In this document: in pieces, positions 54,642 to 62,410 of the stretch
How the letters are laid out: each line of letters opens with the position of its first letter
How positions within the stretch are numbered: position 1 is the stretch's first letter
Program-made: the position numbers and the translations under genes
Notes under the pieces: model-generated
What the model saw: the letters and a program-made list of their open reading frames with translations, nothing else
Database searches by the model: none
What the model was told of the DNA's origin: nothing
From: JACCZX01 sp963824935
Lineage (GTDB): Bacteria > Pseudomonadota > Gammaproteobacteria > Burkholderiales > Burkholderiaceae_F
Direction: 5' to 3'
Length of the DNA: 64,000 nt
NCBI GenBank assembly: GCA_963824935.1
Contig: CAWGRF010000030.1
Span: 309,738 to 373,737 of the forward strand

Positions 54642-55208
54642 CTACGCCCGCTCGATATAACTCCCATCGTCGGTATTCACGCGGATTTTTTCGCCTATGT
54701 TGACGAACGGCGGTACCTGCACGCTGATTCCGGTCTCCAGTTTTGCTGGCTTGAAGCTGGTCGTCGCGGTGGCGTTCTTGATGCCGGGCTCGGTATCGAC
54801 GACTTCGAGTGTCACTGTGGTCGGCAACTGAATTCCGATCGCGCGGCCGTTGTGGAAGTTGATCTCGACTTGCTGGTTCGGCAATAGGTAGCCGGTCTGG
54901 CCTTCGAGAAAATCGGCGCCGAGCGATAGCTGCTCGTAGTTTTCGTTATCCATAAAAACGTAGGCGTCACCGTCCTGGTACGAGTAGGTCATCGCACGCC
55001 GATCGATGAACGGGCGCTCGACTCGGTCATCGGTCGACAGCCGCTCGTTGCGCTTCTGCCCGGTCTCGATGTCCTTGATTTCGATCTGCATGTAGGCGCC
55101 GCCACGGCCGCCGACGTGCACGTGGTAGCTCTTGAGCACGCGCCAGACGCGCTTGTCGAGTTCGAGCAAATTGCCGACGCGGATTTCGGTCGCCAGAATC
55201 TTCGCCAT
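54642..55208 (-). CDS. efp: Elongation factor P, alphaproteobacterial-like sequence with Arg at the tip
   Basis: A 188-residue translation factor that relieves ribosome stalling at polyproline. All three beta-barrel domains are present, ending GEKIRVNTDDGSYIERA. The sequence (VGNLLELDKRVWRV, GGAYMQIEIKDIETG, KRNERLSTDDRVER) resembles alphaproteobacterial EF-P rather than the usual betaproteobacterial type. The tip residue that is Lys in GKGGAY forms is Arg 35 here (GGRGGAY). Arg-type EF-P is normally rhamnosylated by EarP, whose gene is usually adjacent but is not seen here. It is on the opposite strand to both neighbours. Confidence 0.93.
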   Translation of the reverse strand: MAKILATEIRVGNLLELDKRVWRVLKSYHVHVGGRGGAYMQIEIKDIETGQKRNERLSTDDRVERPFIDRRAMTYSYQDGDAYVFMDNENYEQLSLGADFLEGQTGYLLPNQQVEINFHNGRAIGIQLPTTVTLEVVDTEPGIKNATATTSFKPAKLETGISVQVPPFVNIGEKIRVNTDDGSYIERA

Positions 55209-55270
55209 TGGAGTCCTGATTTAATTCGGAAGGCCGGCGAACCTACAATTGTGGTCGCCGAAGGCCCGCG

Positions 55271-55276
55271 ATTATA
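55271..55276 (-). promoter_or_regulatory. Candidate -10 element of efp
   Basis: Read on the minus strand, TATAAT spans 55276 to 55271, a perfect -10 box about 63 bases before the efp ATG. The -35 position (around 55294-55299) is weak. The box lies in the divergent efp-uvrC gap. Confidence 0.4.
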
Positions 55277-55297
55277 GGTGGGCAGTCGTCAGTACTC

Positions 55298-57148
55298 GTG
55301 AGTGCACCAACCGCCACCTTTGATCCCAAGCCGGTGCTGGCCGGCTTGCCACACTTGCCGGGCGTATATCGGATGATCGCGGCCGACGGCGCGGCGTTGT
55401 ACGTCGGCAAAGCGCGCGACCTGCGCAAGCGCGTCTCCTCCTACTTCAACAAGAACGTCGGCCCGTGGACAGGCCACATGCTGGCGCGGGTCGCGCGTAT
55501 CGAGACGACGGTCACGCGGTCGGAGGCCGAGGCGCTGCTGCTCGAGAACACGTTGATAAAGTCGCTCGCACCGCGCTACAACGTCGTGTTCCGCGACGAC
55601 AAGTCGTATCCGTACCTGAAGTTCACCGTGCATCAATTCCCGCGCATCGCTTACTACCGAGGTGCAGTCGATCGTCGCGCGCAGTATTTCGGCCCGTATC
55701 CGAACGCGTGGGCGGTCAAGGACAGTATCCAGCTGCTGCAAAAGGTGTTTCGGCTGCGTACGTGCGAAGACACGGTCTTCGCCAATCGCTCGCGACCGTG
55801 CCTGCTGCATCAGATCCAGCGCTGCAGCGCGCCCTGCGTGCGGCTGATTGAACCCGACGCTTATGCGCAGGACGTCGATCGGGCCGTGCGGTTCTTGCGC
55901 GGGCAGACCGACGAAATCATGCGCGAGCTCGAGGATCGCATGCAACAGTTGTCGGCCGACCTGAAGTTCGAGCAGGCGGCTGCGGTGCGGGACCAGATCG
56001 GCGCGCTCTCACGCGTGCTGCACCAGCAGGCGGTCGATACGACCGGCTCTGATGCCGATGCCGACGTGCTCGCGGTGGTCAGCGACGGTGCGCATGCCTG
56101 CGTCAATCTCGCGATGATCCGTGGCGGACGCCATCTTGGTGACAAGCCCAATTTTCCGGCGCGCAGCGGTCACGGAACCGAACCCGCCGAGATTCTCGAA
56201 GCTTTCATTTCACAGCATTACTTGACGCAGCCCGCTCCGCCGACCTTGGTCGTCAACGCAGACATCGAGACCGAGGAGCTGTCGATGATGCTGTCGGAAG
56301 CAAGTGCGCGCAAAGTGCAGATCGTGCGCCATCCGCAGGAGCAGCGGCGCCGCTGGCTCGAAATGGCGGAAGCCAATGCGCGCCTGGCGTTGGCGCGGCG
56401 CCTGGCGGAAGAGGGCTCGCAGATCGCCCGCACGCGCGCATTGATAGACGCGCTCGGCCTGGAGCTCGGCGAAGAAGATGCGGACAAGCTAAGAGTCGAA
56501 TGCTTCGACGTCAGCCACACGTCGGGCGAGGCGACGCAAGCCTCGTGCGTCGTCTACGCCGAGCACAAGATGCGGCCGTCGGAGTACCGGCGCTACAACA
56601 TCGAAGGTGTCGAAGCCGGTGATGACTACGCTGCGATGCGCCAGGTGCTGACGCGGAGGTTCTCCCCGGTGTCGCGCGGGGAAAGCCGATTACCGCACCT
56701 GGTGCTGGTCGATGGTGGCAAGGGGCAGGTGATGGTCGCGCATCAGGTGTTCGTAGAACTCGGCCTCGATCCATCGGTGCTGGTGGGCGTTGCAAAGGGC
56801 GACGAGCGCAAGGTCGGTCTCGAAGAACTCGTGTTCCCCGACGAGCGTCCACCGTTGCTGCTGGGCAGGGAGTCGCAAGCGCTGATGCTGATTGCGCAGA
56901 TTCGCGACGAAGCGCACCGGTTTGCCATCACCGGCATGCGCGCGCGGCGCGCGAAGACCCGCAATACGTCGCAACTCGAAGGCATGGAAGGCATTGGGCC
57001 GAAGCGACGCCAGAAGCTGCTGGCGCGATTCGGCGGTGTGCGTGGCCTGGCTGCCGCGTCGATCGACGACATTGCAAACGTCGAGGGCGTTTCACGTAAG
57101 CTGGCTGAGCGAATTTACGCGCAACTGCATGGCCAGCCCTCCAACTAG
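55298..57148 (+). CDS. uvrC: Excinuclease ABC subunit C
   Basis: A 616-residue nuclease making both incisions in nucleotide excision repair. The N-terminal GIY-YIG domain reads LPGVYRMIAADGAALYVGKA (GVYRM and LYVGK boxes). The UvrB-binding UVR motif is EQAAAVRDQIGALSRVL. The C-terminal endonuclease core shows ECFDVSHTSGEATQAS and LVLVDGGKGQV, and a helix-hairpin-helix tail follows. The start is GTG 55298. pgsA overlaps its end by 20 bases, the usual uvrC-pgsA pair. Confidence 0.96.
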   Translation: MSAPTATFDPKPVLAGLPHLPGVYRMIAADGAALYVGKARDLRKRVSSYFNKNVGPWTGHMLARVARIETTVTRSEAEALLLENTLIKSLAPRYNVVFRDDKSYPYLKFTVHQFPRIAYYRGAVDRRAQYFGPYPNAWAVKDSIQLLQKVFRLRTCEDTVFANRSRPCLLHQIQRCSAPCVRLIEPDAYAQDVDRAVRFLRGQTDEIMRELEDRMQQLSADLKFEQAAAVRDQIGALSRVLHQQAVDTTGSDADADVLAVVSDGAHACVNLAMIRGGRHLGDKPNFPARSGHGTEPAEILEAFISQHYLTQPAPPTLVVNADIETEELSMMLSEASARKVQIVRHPQEQRRRWLEMAEANARLALARRLAEEGSQIARTRALIDALGLELGEEDADKLRVECFDVSHTSGEATQASCVVYAEHKMRPSEYRRYNIEGVEAGDDYAAMRQVLTRRFSPVSRGESRLPHLVLVDGGKGQVMVAHQVFVELGLDPSVLVGVAKGDERKVGLEELVFPDERPPLLLGRESQALMLIAQIRDEAHRFAITGMRARRAKTRNTSQLEGMEGIGPKRRQKLLARFGGVRGLAAASIDDIANVEGVSRKLAERIYAQLHGQPSN

Positions 57149-57731
57149 CCGCTCGTTCGGCTTCAACGTTCCGATGGCGCTTACCTGGGCGCGCATCGCG
57201 ATGATCCCGCTGATCGTAGGCATCTTCTATCTGCCCGACAGTTGGCTCGCGCCGCACTGGAAGAACGTCACCGCCTGCTGGCTGTTCATTCTCGCCGCCG
57301 TCACCGACGGGTTCGACGGCTACATCGCGCGCAAGTACGGCATGGTCAGCAAGCTCGGCGAGTTCCTCGATCCGGTGGCCGACAAGCTGATGGTTAGCGC
57401 CGCGCTCGTCGTATTGATCGCGCTCGGCCGGGTCGACTACTTTGTTGCGCTCGTCATCATCGGCCGTGAGATCACGGTGTCAGCCTTGCGCGAGTGGATG
57501 GCGAGGATCGGCAAGGCGAGCAGTGTCGCAGTCAACTCGATGGGCAAGATCAAGACGATCTCGCAGATGGTCGCAATTCCGATGCTGCTGTTTCACGATC
57601 CGCTGTTCGGGATCATCGATCTGCATCTGATCGGCACGCTCCTGATCTATGTCGCCGCGGTGCTGACGGTGTACTCGATGCTGATTTATCTGAGGCTCGC
57701 GTGGCCCCATTTGAGCGATCGAAAACGATAG
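57129..57731 (+). CDS. pgsA: CDP-diacylglycerol-glycerol-3-phosphate 3-phosphatidyltransferase
   Basis: A 200-residue membrane enzyme making phosphatidylglycerol phosphate. The CDP-alcohol phosphotransferase motif DGFDGYIARKYGMVSKLG continuing to EFLDPVADK is complete with all four Asp. About four to five hydrophobic helices are seen. ATG 57129 gives an N-terminus (FGFNVPMALTWARIAMIPL) like homologues; ATG 57174 is an alternative. It ends 35 bases before tRNA-Gly. Confidence 0.95.
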   Translation: MASPPTSRSFGFNVPMALTWARIAMIPLIVGIFYLPDSWLAPHWKNVTACWLFILAAVTDGFDGYIARKYGMVSKLGEFLDPVADKLMVSAALVVLIALGRVDYFVALVIIGREITVSALREWMARIGKASSVAVNSMGKIKTISQMVAIPMLLFHDPLFGIIDLHLIGTLLIYVAAVLTVYSMLIYLRLAWPHLSDRKR

Positions 57732-57748
57732 GAAACTCTCAATTTCGA

Positions 57749-57754
57749 TATACT
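57749..57754 (+). promoter_or_regulatory. Candidate -10 element of tRNA-Gly
   Basis: TATACT at 57749-57754 lies 12 bases before the mature 5' end of the tRNA, in a short AT-rich stretch after pgsA. No clear -35 hexamer at the standard distance. Confidence 0.35.
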
Positions 57755-57766
57755 TCGCGGCCTCGT

Positions 57767-57842
57767 GCGGGAATAGCTCAGTTGGTAGAGCGCAACCTTG
57801 CCAAGGTTGAGGTCGCGAGTTCGAGACTCGTTTCCCGCTCCA
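57767..57842 (+). tRNA. glyT-GCC: tRNA-Gly (anticodon GCC)
   Basis: A 76-base tRNA including an encoded CCA end. The acceptor arm GCGGGAA pairs with TTCCCGC followed by discriminator T and CCA. The D loop has AGCTCAGTTGGTAGAGC, the anticodon arm CAACCTTGCCAAGGTTG contains GCC, and the T arm has GTTCGAGAC. It is nearly identical to E. coli tRNA-Gly(GCC). It marks the left border of the accessory region and is a common integration target. Confidence 0.97.
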
Positions 57843-57879
57843 AATCATTGATTGCCTTCCGAAAAGGGCGCTGCCACGG

Positions 57880-57905
57880 CGACCAAAAAGGGTTCTGGTC
57901 GTTTT
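57880..57905 (+). terminator. Candidate Rho-independent terminator after tRNA-Gly
   Basis: CGACCA (57880-57885) pairs with TGGTCG (57896-57901) around a ten-base loop, followed by TTTT. It lies 38 bases past the tRNA 3' end, as expected for a tRNA transcript terminator. The stem is short. Confidence 0.45.
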
Positions 57906-57927
57906 GCCTACAGTTTCGGAGGTCATT

Positions 57928-58148
57928 GTGGTGTTCAGAGAGGTTGCCGACGGCTTTGCCGCGTCACGGCAGTGGGATTCCGCAAGTCTTAGTCGGCTCG
58001 CGTTTTGGGTCGAGTGCCTGGGTGAGTGCGAGTTCGCATCGGTGACAGTAGACGACGTGGACGACGCATTGGTGCGACTCGCAGAGCGCGGCCGATTGCG
58101 TGCCGGTCGTCGTGCGACAGAGCGCAGCGGTCGGCCACTGAAGGGCGC
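57928..58148 (+). pseudogene. Integrase-like core-binding domain fragment, truncated
   Basis: The frame from GTG 57928 (GGAGG at 57918-57922, five bases upstream) reads VFREVADGFAASRQWDSASL, SRLAFWVECLGECEFASVTV and DDVDDALVRLAERGRLRAGR, then RPLKGAT. This matches the SAM-like core-binding domain of tyrosine recombinases, which normally continues TINRY and then a catalytic domain. Here similarity stops at about 58148; the frame itself runs to a stop at 58224 without integrase features. No catalytic R-H-R-Y domain exists. Position next to tRNA-Gly supports an integrase origin. A translated small protein cannot be excluded. Confidence 0.55.
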
Positions 58149-58514
58149 AACGATCTTCGCCAGCACCTCTTTGGCAATTGTCTGCGGGGTAGCTGCTGTC
58201 TATGTGGCGGCCAGTTTCCAGTAGACATGCTGGTGGCAAGTCACATCAAGAAACGATCGCTGTGTTCGTTAGAGGAACAGCTCGACTTTCAGCACAACGT
58301 TGTGGCTGTGTGCTTAGTGGGGTGCGATGCCATGTTTGAGCGCGGTTACGTCGTAGTGAATGAACGTGGAATCGTGCAACGGGGAGTGGTGAAGCATGAG
58401 ACCCCGGACCTTGCGCGGTTGTTGGCGAACGTCGTTGGAAAGAAGTGCGCCGCTTGGTCGGCTGACAACGACAACTGCTTCGGCGGTCACCGTCATCACC
58501 ACGTCGCCGATTGA
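58149..58514 (+). pseudogene. HNH endonuclease C-terminal fragment
   Basis: In a different frame from the preceding integrase piece the sequence reads NDLRQHLFGNCLRG, CCLCGGQFPVDMLVASHIKK, RSLCSLEEQLDF, CLVGCDAMFERGYVVV and ends GGHRHHHVAD. The CxxC plus SHIKKR, and the later GCDAMFERGY, resemble stand-alone HNH endonucleases with a C-terminal HNH domain. No start codon or upstream domain in this frame is credible, so the N-terminal part is missing. The stop is 18 bases before the PIN-like gene, the spacing of an operon, so an intact HNH gene probably once headed this module. Confidence 0.6.
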
Positions 58515-58532
58515 CGTAACGCGCCTCGAAGC

Positions 58533-59465
58533 ATGGATGCATTTCATGTGGTCATCGATACCAGCGTGCTGCGCAAGGCGCACTTCCGGCACGCCGACTT
58601 CGAGCGGCTCCTGCGGCGCTCTCGGAAGGGAACACTGAAAATCTATATCCCGTACATGGTGCTCGAAGAGCAACGCACGCGAATGCTCGCAGACCTGATT
58701 GCTGAAATGGAAAGAGTGGAGGCTGCCTACGCAAAGCTTCAGGGCCGTGGCTCGTTCGGGATGTTCACCGAAGGTCTCCCGGATCCCCACCTAGTGCTAT
58801 GGAAGAAGGAGGAAGTCGCGCGCCATTCGCGGCTTGTCTTCGACAAATTCCTCGTCGACAACAAGATCGAAAAGCTCGAGATCACCCAAAACCACACTGC
58901 TAGCGCATGGGCGAGATATTTCGACGTCGCTCCCCCATTCAATCCGCAGGAAAGGCGCGAGGACCGGCGTAAGGATATTCCGGACTCGTGGATCCTTGAG
59001 GCGGCTTTGGAGGTCAAGGCAAAGCGCGGGCGCCATTGCGCACTCGTCGAAGATGGAAAGCTCAAGAACGCTCTCGCTCAGGAGGGCTTCGAGATCTACG
59101 TCGACGTGGCGAGCTTGGATGCCGAGATCGAGAAAGCGACCGCGTTAGTTTCCCCGCTGCCTCGTCCGCCGGTCGCCACTAAAGCAGCCTTGGACCAGCT
59201 GAGGAGCCCTGCCTTTAAGGACGTCGACGTAGCTATCCTGGGGGTCAATGAGGCCCTCGACACACCACGGAAAGACCTTCTGTTTGCGCAGCTGGAAAGC
59301 GCCGGCATAGATCGCAGCATCGCCGAGCATGAGGCTCAGACTCTCGTGCTGTCCGCCGTGCTCAAAGATTTGGGCAGCCATTACGTTTCCTCTGATCGCG
59401 AACTGGCTCGCAGAGCAATGGCATCCGAGACTGTGACTGCCTTGCTGCTGAAGATGATCGGATGA
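58533..59465 (+). CDS. PIN-like domain protein (probable nuclease)
   Basis: A 310-residue protein with a PIN-type nuclease domain of the larger DUF4935-like kind. Candidate metal-binding acids are Asp9 (VVIDTSVLR), Glu45 (YMVLEEQR), Asp151 (RKDIPDSWILEAAL) and Asp174 (ALVEDGKL), the order found in PIN domains. A helical insertion occupies residues about 50-130. The last 100 residues are a helical tail. Substrate is unknown; PIN domains usually cut RNA. Its stop overlaps the start of the next gene (ATGA), so the two are translationally coupled. It follows the HNH fragment by 18 bases. Confidence 0.75.
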   Translation: MDAFHVVIDTSVLRKAHFRHADFERLLRRSRKGTLKIYIPYMVLEEQRTRMLADLIAEMERVEAAYAKLQGRGSFGMFTEGLPDPHLVLWKKEEVARHSRLVFDKFLVDNKIEKLEITQNHTASAWARYFDVAPPFNPQERREDRRKDIPDSWILEAALEVKAKRGRHCALVEDGKLKNALAQEGFEIYVDVASLDAEIEKATALVSPLPRPPVATKAALDQLRSPAFKDVDVAILGVNEALDTPRKDLLFAQLESAGIDRSIAEHEAQTLVLSAVLKDLGSHYVSSDRELARRAMASETVTALLLKMIG

Positions 59466-61738
59466 TGAATCTCGAACTGCGCCTTGCGGCGCTCTCAAAA
59501 CTCATGGATGCCGAGTCCGACGAGGCGGATAAGCGCATCGTTCAGGAGTTTGGCAAGGCGGAGCAGGTCATGCAGCAGAGCGCCGCATTCGACGAATTGT
59601 CAGGGGCGCTCAAAACGTTGGGTGTGCTTGCGCCGAAGTTTCACGGGGCGATCCTCCCCCTATTGACGGCGTTCGTGCGCTCGGTCGAGTCGAGGACACT
59701 GACCCACGGCGATGCGCCTCTCTCCCGGTCTCTAGGCCGCTATCAAACGGCTTCGCTCCTAATCTGTGAAGCCATCGAGGTCGCGGAACGAATTCGATAC
59801 GTGAAGACCGAAGAGGTCCTGGACTTTCTGCTCGAACTCTCCCGTTCCCGTGACCAAGATGTTCGCAACAAGGCCCAGCGCGCGATGGAGGAACTGGCGG
59901 AATTCAACATCGACGTTTTCTTCGGGGAGCACGGCCAGGGCGCGACCCCGCAAGCGCGAATCGTGGCTTACCTCTCCGCACATGACGAGGCGCAACTTGT
60001 CACCGACGGGGCCGTCGTTCTGCGGACGCTGGCCGCTGTACTCTCGCCATCAATGCAAGGCATGTTATGGACATACAACAGCGTCACCATTCGCCAAGGG
60101 AGTATCCCAAGCGCATACGGTGTTGCCGAGATGCGATCGGCTGCCATTGCCCTGCTGAAGAGGATGTACCCCCTCAGTGAGTCGACTGACTATCGCAAGA
60201 ACGTCTTGCGAGTGCTGAATGGGGCGACGCGGCGCGAGCGAGGCTCAGATGACGCCGACATTGTCAAGATGTTCGTCCGCGACGCGATCGAGGTGCTGTC
60301 CTTTTTACGCGACCTAGTCGCGACCGAAGCGCTACCGCTTGTGCAGGCCATCGAACATGACGCGTACTGGGACTACTTTCACGCGGCCTCTCACGAGGTC
60401 GAGTCAGCTGCGCTCGCAGTCCGCGACGCGCTCGCGCTGCACGCCGAATACCAAGTTTATAAGCTGTTGATCGGCTTTAAAGGCATCCTGGGGAAATGGG
60501 AGGAGCTGAAGCGTTCGCAGTCCGCCTGGGACTACAGCGATTCCCATCGTTACGCCGCGGCCGAGAGGTTCGTCACGGAGATCGACGACGTCAACCGCGC
60601 GGAATGGCGCGATCGCATCCTCGAATTCTCGAAGACCCAGTCGGACGATCTGGCGACCTTCCCGGTTTACTACAGCTTCCTTGAGGCCGTCGGCCGTCAA
60701 CACCCACAGCTCGGATTGGAGCTCGTGACTGAACACGAGGGTGTCATGACGCCGTTCCTCATTGCACTCGTAAGCGGACTTTGGAGCAGCGAGCGGGCGA
60801 ATGAAATAGAGGCGGTCGTCGACCGCTGGATTGTCGACGGCAAGCACCTTGCCGCCATCGCCAAGTCGCTGTACAAGCTTGGCGCATCACGCCTCCCGAC
60901 ACTCTTGGTGGTGATCGATCGAGGCGCCTCAACAGATAATCGCGCGGCGATCATCAGCGCGATGTCGGTCGCTGCAACTCTGTATGGCGAGGGGAACAAG
61001 GCGGCTAAGAAGGTCTTCATGCAGGCGCTGCGCGAGCTCGCAAAGCGGAACGACGCGAATTGGGTGCGCGACATCTGGCATAGCCGCGAGTTCCGTGTCC
61101 TCATCAAGGACCTCGACTACCGTGAGCGTACGGAGCTGCTCGCGGCTTTGGCCTCACTGCAGAAGATTGACTATCAGGCCGAAGAAATCCTGTTCGGCAT
61201 CGCCGAATACGACGCGCAGTCTGTCCTCGCGTATCTTCTGGATCGCCTCGCGGAGGAGCGGGCCCGCCGGCAGCGTGACCCCGAATGGAGCGTGCTGGAC
61301 GGCGATAGATACGAGGCAATTCCATTTGAGCTGCATAAGCTAAACGAGCTGCTCGCAAAGATCCCTGAGGCCGTCGTCACCGCCCTTCGCAAGGACTTCG
61401 AATCGGAGGACGCGGCGATGTTCACGTATCGAGGGGCGCGCCTCGTAAAGGGGATCTTCCCAACGTTTGGCGAGCCGTTGGAAAGCCAGCTACGCAAGCT
61501 TGTCGAGGGCAGCGACCCGACCGATATCGAATTCGTCCTGGCAATCCTGCGCGCGTATGAGGGCTCGGCGGTCATCCTCGAGGTGGGTAAGGCCATCGTG
61601 AGAGCGGTACCAGAACAGTCACGGTCTTGGAACGAGGTTGCAGCAGCGATTGAGACCACGGGAGTAGTTTCCGGCGAATACGGTTTCGTGTCAGGCGTAC
61701 GAGCGCAAGCGCAGCGAAATGGAGGCCTGGAAGGATGA
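59462..61738 (+). CDS. Large helical-repeat protein of unknown function
   Basis: A 758-residue frame coupled to the PIN-like gene. I do not recognise the family. It has no signal peptide, membrane segment, P-loop or nuclease motif that I can see. It is rich in amphipathic helices of HEAT/armadillo character, for example EEVLDFLLELSRSRDQDVRN followed by AQRAMEELAEF, and AIISAMSVAATLYGEGNKAA. It could be a scaffold or sensor for the PIN protein. The frame ends in QRNGGLEG, but a shift by one base continues a credible tail to 61877 (listed separately). ATG 59462 overlaps the upstream stop; ATG 59465 is possible. Confidence 0.7.
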   Translation: MMNLELRLAALSKLMDAESDEADKRIVQEFGKAEQVMQQSAAFDELSGALKTLGVLAPKFHGAILPLLTAFVRSVESRTLTHGDAPLSRSLGRYQTASLLICEAIEVAERIRYVKTEEVLDFLLELSRSRDQDVRNKAQRAMEELAEFNIDVFFGEHGQGATPQARIVAYLSAHDEAQLVTDGAVVLRTLAAVLSPSMQGMLWTYNSVTIRQGSIPSAYGVAEMRSAAIALLKRMYPLSESTDYRKNVLRVLNGATRRERGSDDADIVKMFVRDAIEVLSFLRDLVATEALPLVQAIEHDAYWDYFHAASHEVESAALAVRDALALHAEYQVYKLLIGFKGILGKWEELKRSQSAWDYSDSHRYAAAERFVTEIDDVNRAEWRDRILEFSKTQSDDLATFPVYYSFLEAVGRQHPQLGLELVTEHEGVMTPFLIALVSGLWSSERANEIEAVVDRWIVDGKHLAAIAKSLYKLGASRLPTLLVVIDRGASTDNRAAIISAMSVAATLYGEGNKAAKKVFMQALRELAKRNDANWVRDIWHSREFRVLIKDLDYRERTELLAALASLQKIDYQAEEILFGIAEYDAQSVLAYLLDRLAEERARRQRDPEWSVLDGDRYEAIPFELHKLNELLAKIPEAVVTALRKDFESEDAAMFTYRGARLVKGIFPTFGEPLESQLRKLVEGSDPTDIEFVLAILRAYEGSAVILEVGKAIVRAVPEQSRSWNEVAAAIETTGVVSGEYGFVSGVRAQAQRNGGLEG

Positions 61739-61877
61739 CGACAATGCCCGGGTGCGCGCCTTCGCCGAGTGGCTCATTGATAGCTTGGATCACATGATCG
61801 CTTCGGAGAGGAAGCGAGCCGATGAGGAGCTTGCCCTTCGAAAATACAAATACGGTGTCGGCGACGAAGAAAGGTGA
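61692..61877 (+). pseudogene. Out-of-frame C-terminal tail of the helical-repeat protein
   Basis: From about 61692 the +1 frame reads QAYERKRSEMEAWKDDDNAR, then AFAEWLIDSLDHMIASERKR and ADEELALRKYKYGVGDEER to a stop at 61875-61877. This charged helical sequence is strongly protein-like and directly continues the 758-residue frame if one extra base near 61690 is removed. The repaired protein would be about 804 residues. Confidence 0.65.
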
Positions 61878-62157
61878 GGCCGGTACCGCTTTGCGACCTT
61901 GGGCCTGCCTGACGGTTGCTGATCGGAACCATGAGAAGGTTTCGATTTTTTCCCCGCTAAACATCGAAGGTGAGCCGAGCAACCCGGGATTGTCGGCTTG
62001 CGGCCAATAGCAGACATCTCGCGCTTCGCTCAACTATTTTTTAAAATCATCCACCAGCCGACGAGCGGCAGGTTTTTGTGATGCACTTGGCACCTATTCT
62101 GATTGTCAAAAGCCTGTCGTCTGACATCATGACGATCTACATTTCAAGGGGGGTCCT
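61878..62157. other. Intergenic region with a short dispersed repeat
   Basis: No gene is supported here. The stretch at about 61994-62018 resembles one at 63509-63531 (listed as repeats) and encodes, on the minus strand, the SAIGRK string common in short proteobacterial intergenic repeats. A purine-rich GGGGGG at 62150 may be the ribosome site of the next gene. Confidence 0.5.
61994..62018 (-). repeat. Short dispersed repeat, copy 1
   Basis: The plus-strand string GCTTGCGGCCAATAGCAGAC recurs with few changes at 63509. On the minus strand it reads as MSAIGRKPT. Such SAIGRK/SAIGGK strings recur in intergenic repeats of many proteobacteria; the family name is not known to me. Confidence 0.5.
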
Positions 62158-62410
62158 GTGATATTCAAATCAAAAAGTGGTGAGGAAGTTGAGGATTGGA
62201 TAACTCCGCCGCAAGTAGAGATTGTCAAAGTCCCACCGACTGCGGAGCGTCTGGAATGGTTAGCGAAAGCGCGCCAAGGAGCTCAAAGAAGCGATGGGTC
62301 CGCGCTATCTGTGCCACGAAAAGAATCGTGTGCGCCGGTTGGACGGACGTTCGTACCGACCGCACGAAGTGACCCGGTCGATTACACGACTCGTTCAGCA
62401 GGCCGCCTGA
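62158..62410 (+). pseudogene. Short hypothetical protein gene, frame broken by one extra base
   Basis: From GTG 62158, preceded by a G-rich ribosome-site-like run, the frame reads IFKSKSGEEVEDWITPPQVE, then KVPPTAERLEWLAKA. Removing one base in GCGCGCC at about 62269-62275 continues with AKELKEAMGPRYLCHEKNRV, RRLDGRSYRPHEVTRSIT and a stop at 62408-62410, giving about 83 residues. The continuation looks like real protein, while the unshifted frame does not. I do not recognise the family. Confidence 0.5.

Noticed and set aside
58026..58514. A 162-codon gene starting at ATG 58026 covering the HNH segment
   Set aside because: The first 40 codons are the shadow of the integrase-like frame; only the part from about 58149 resembles a protein family.
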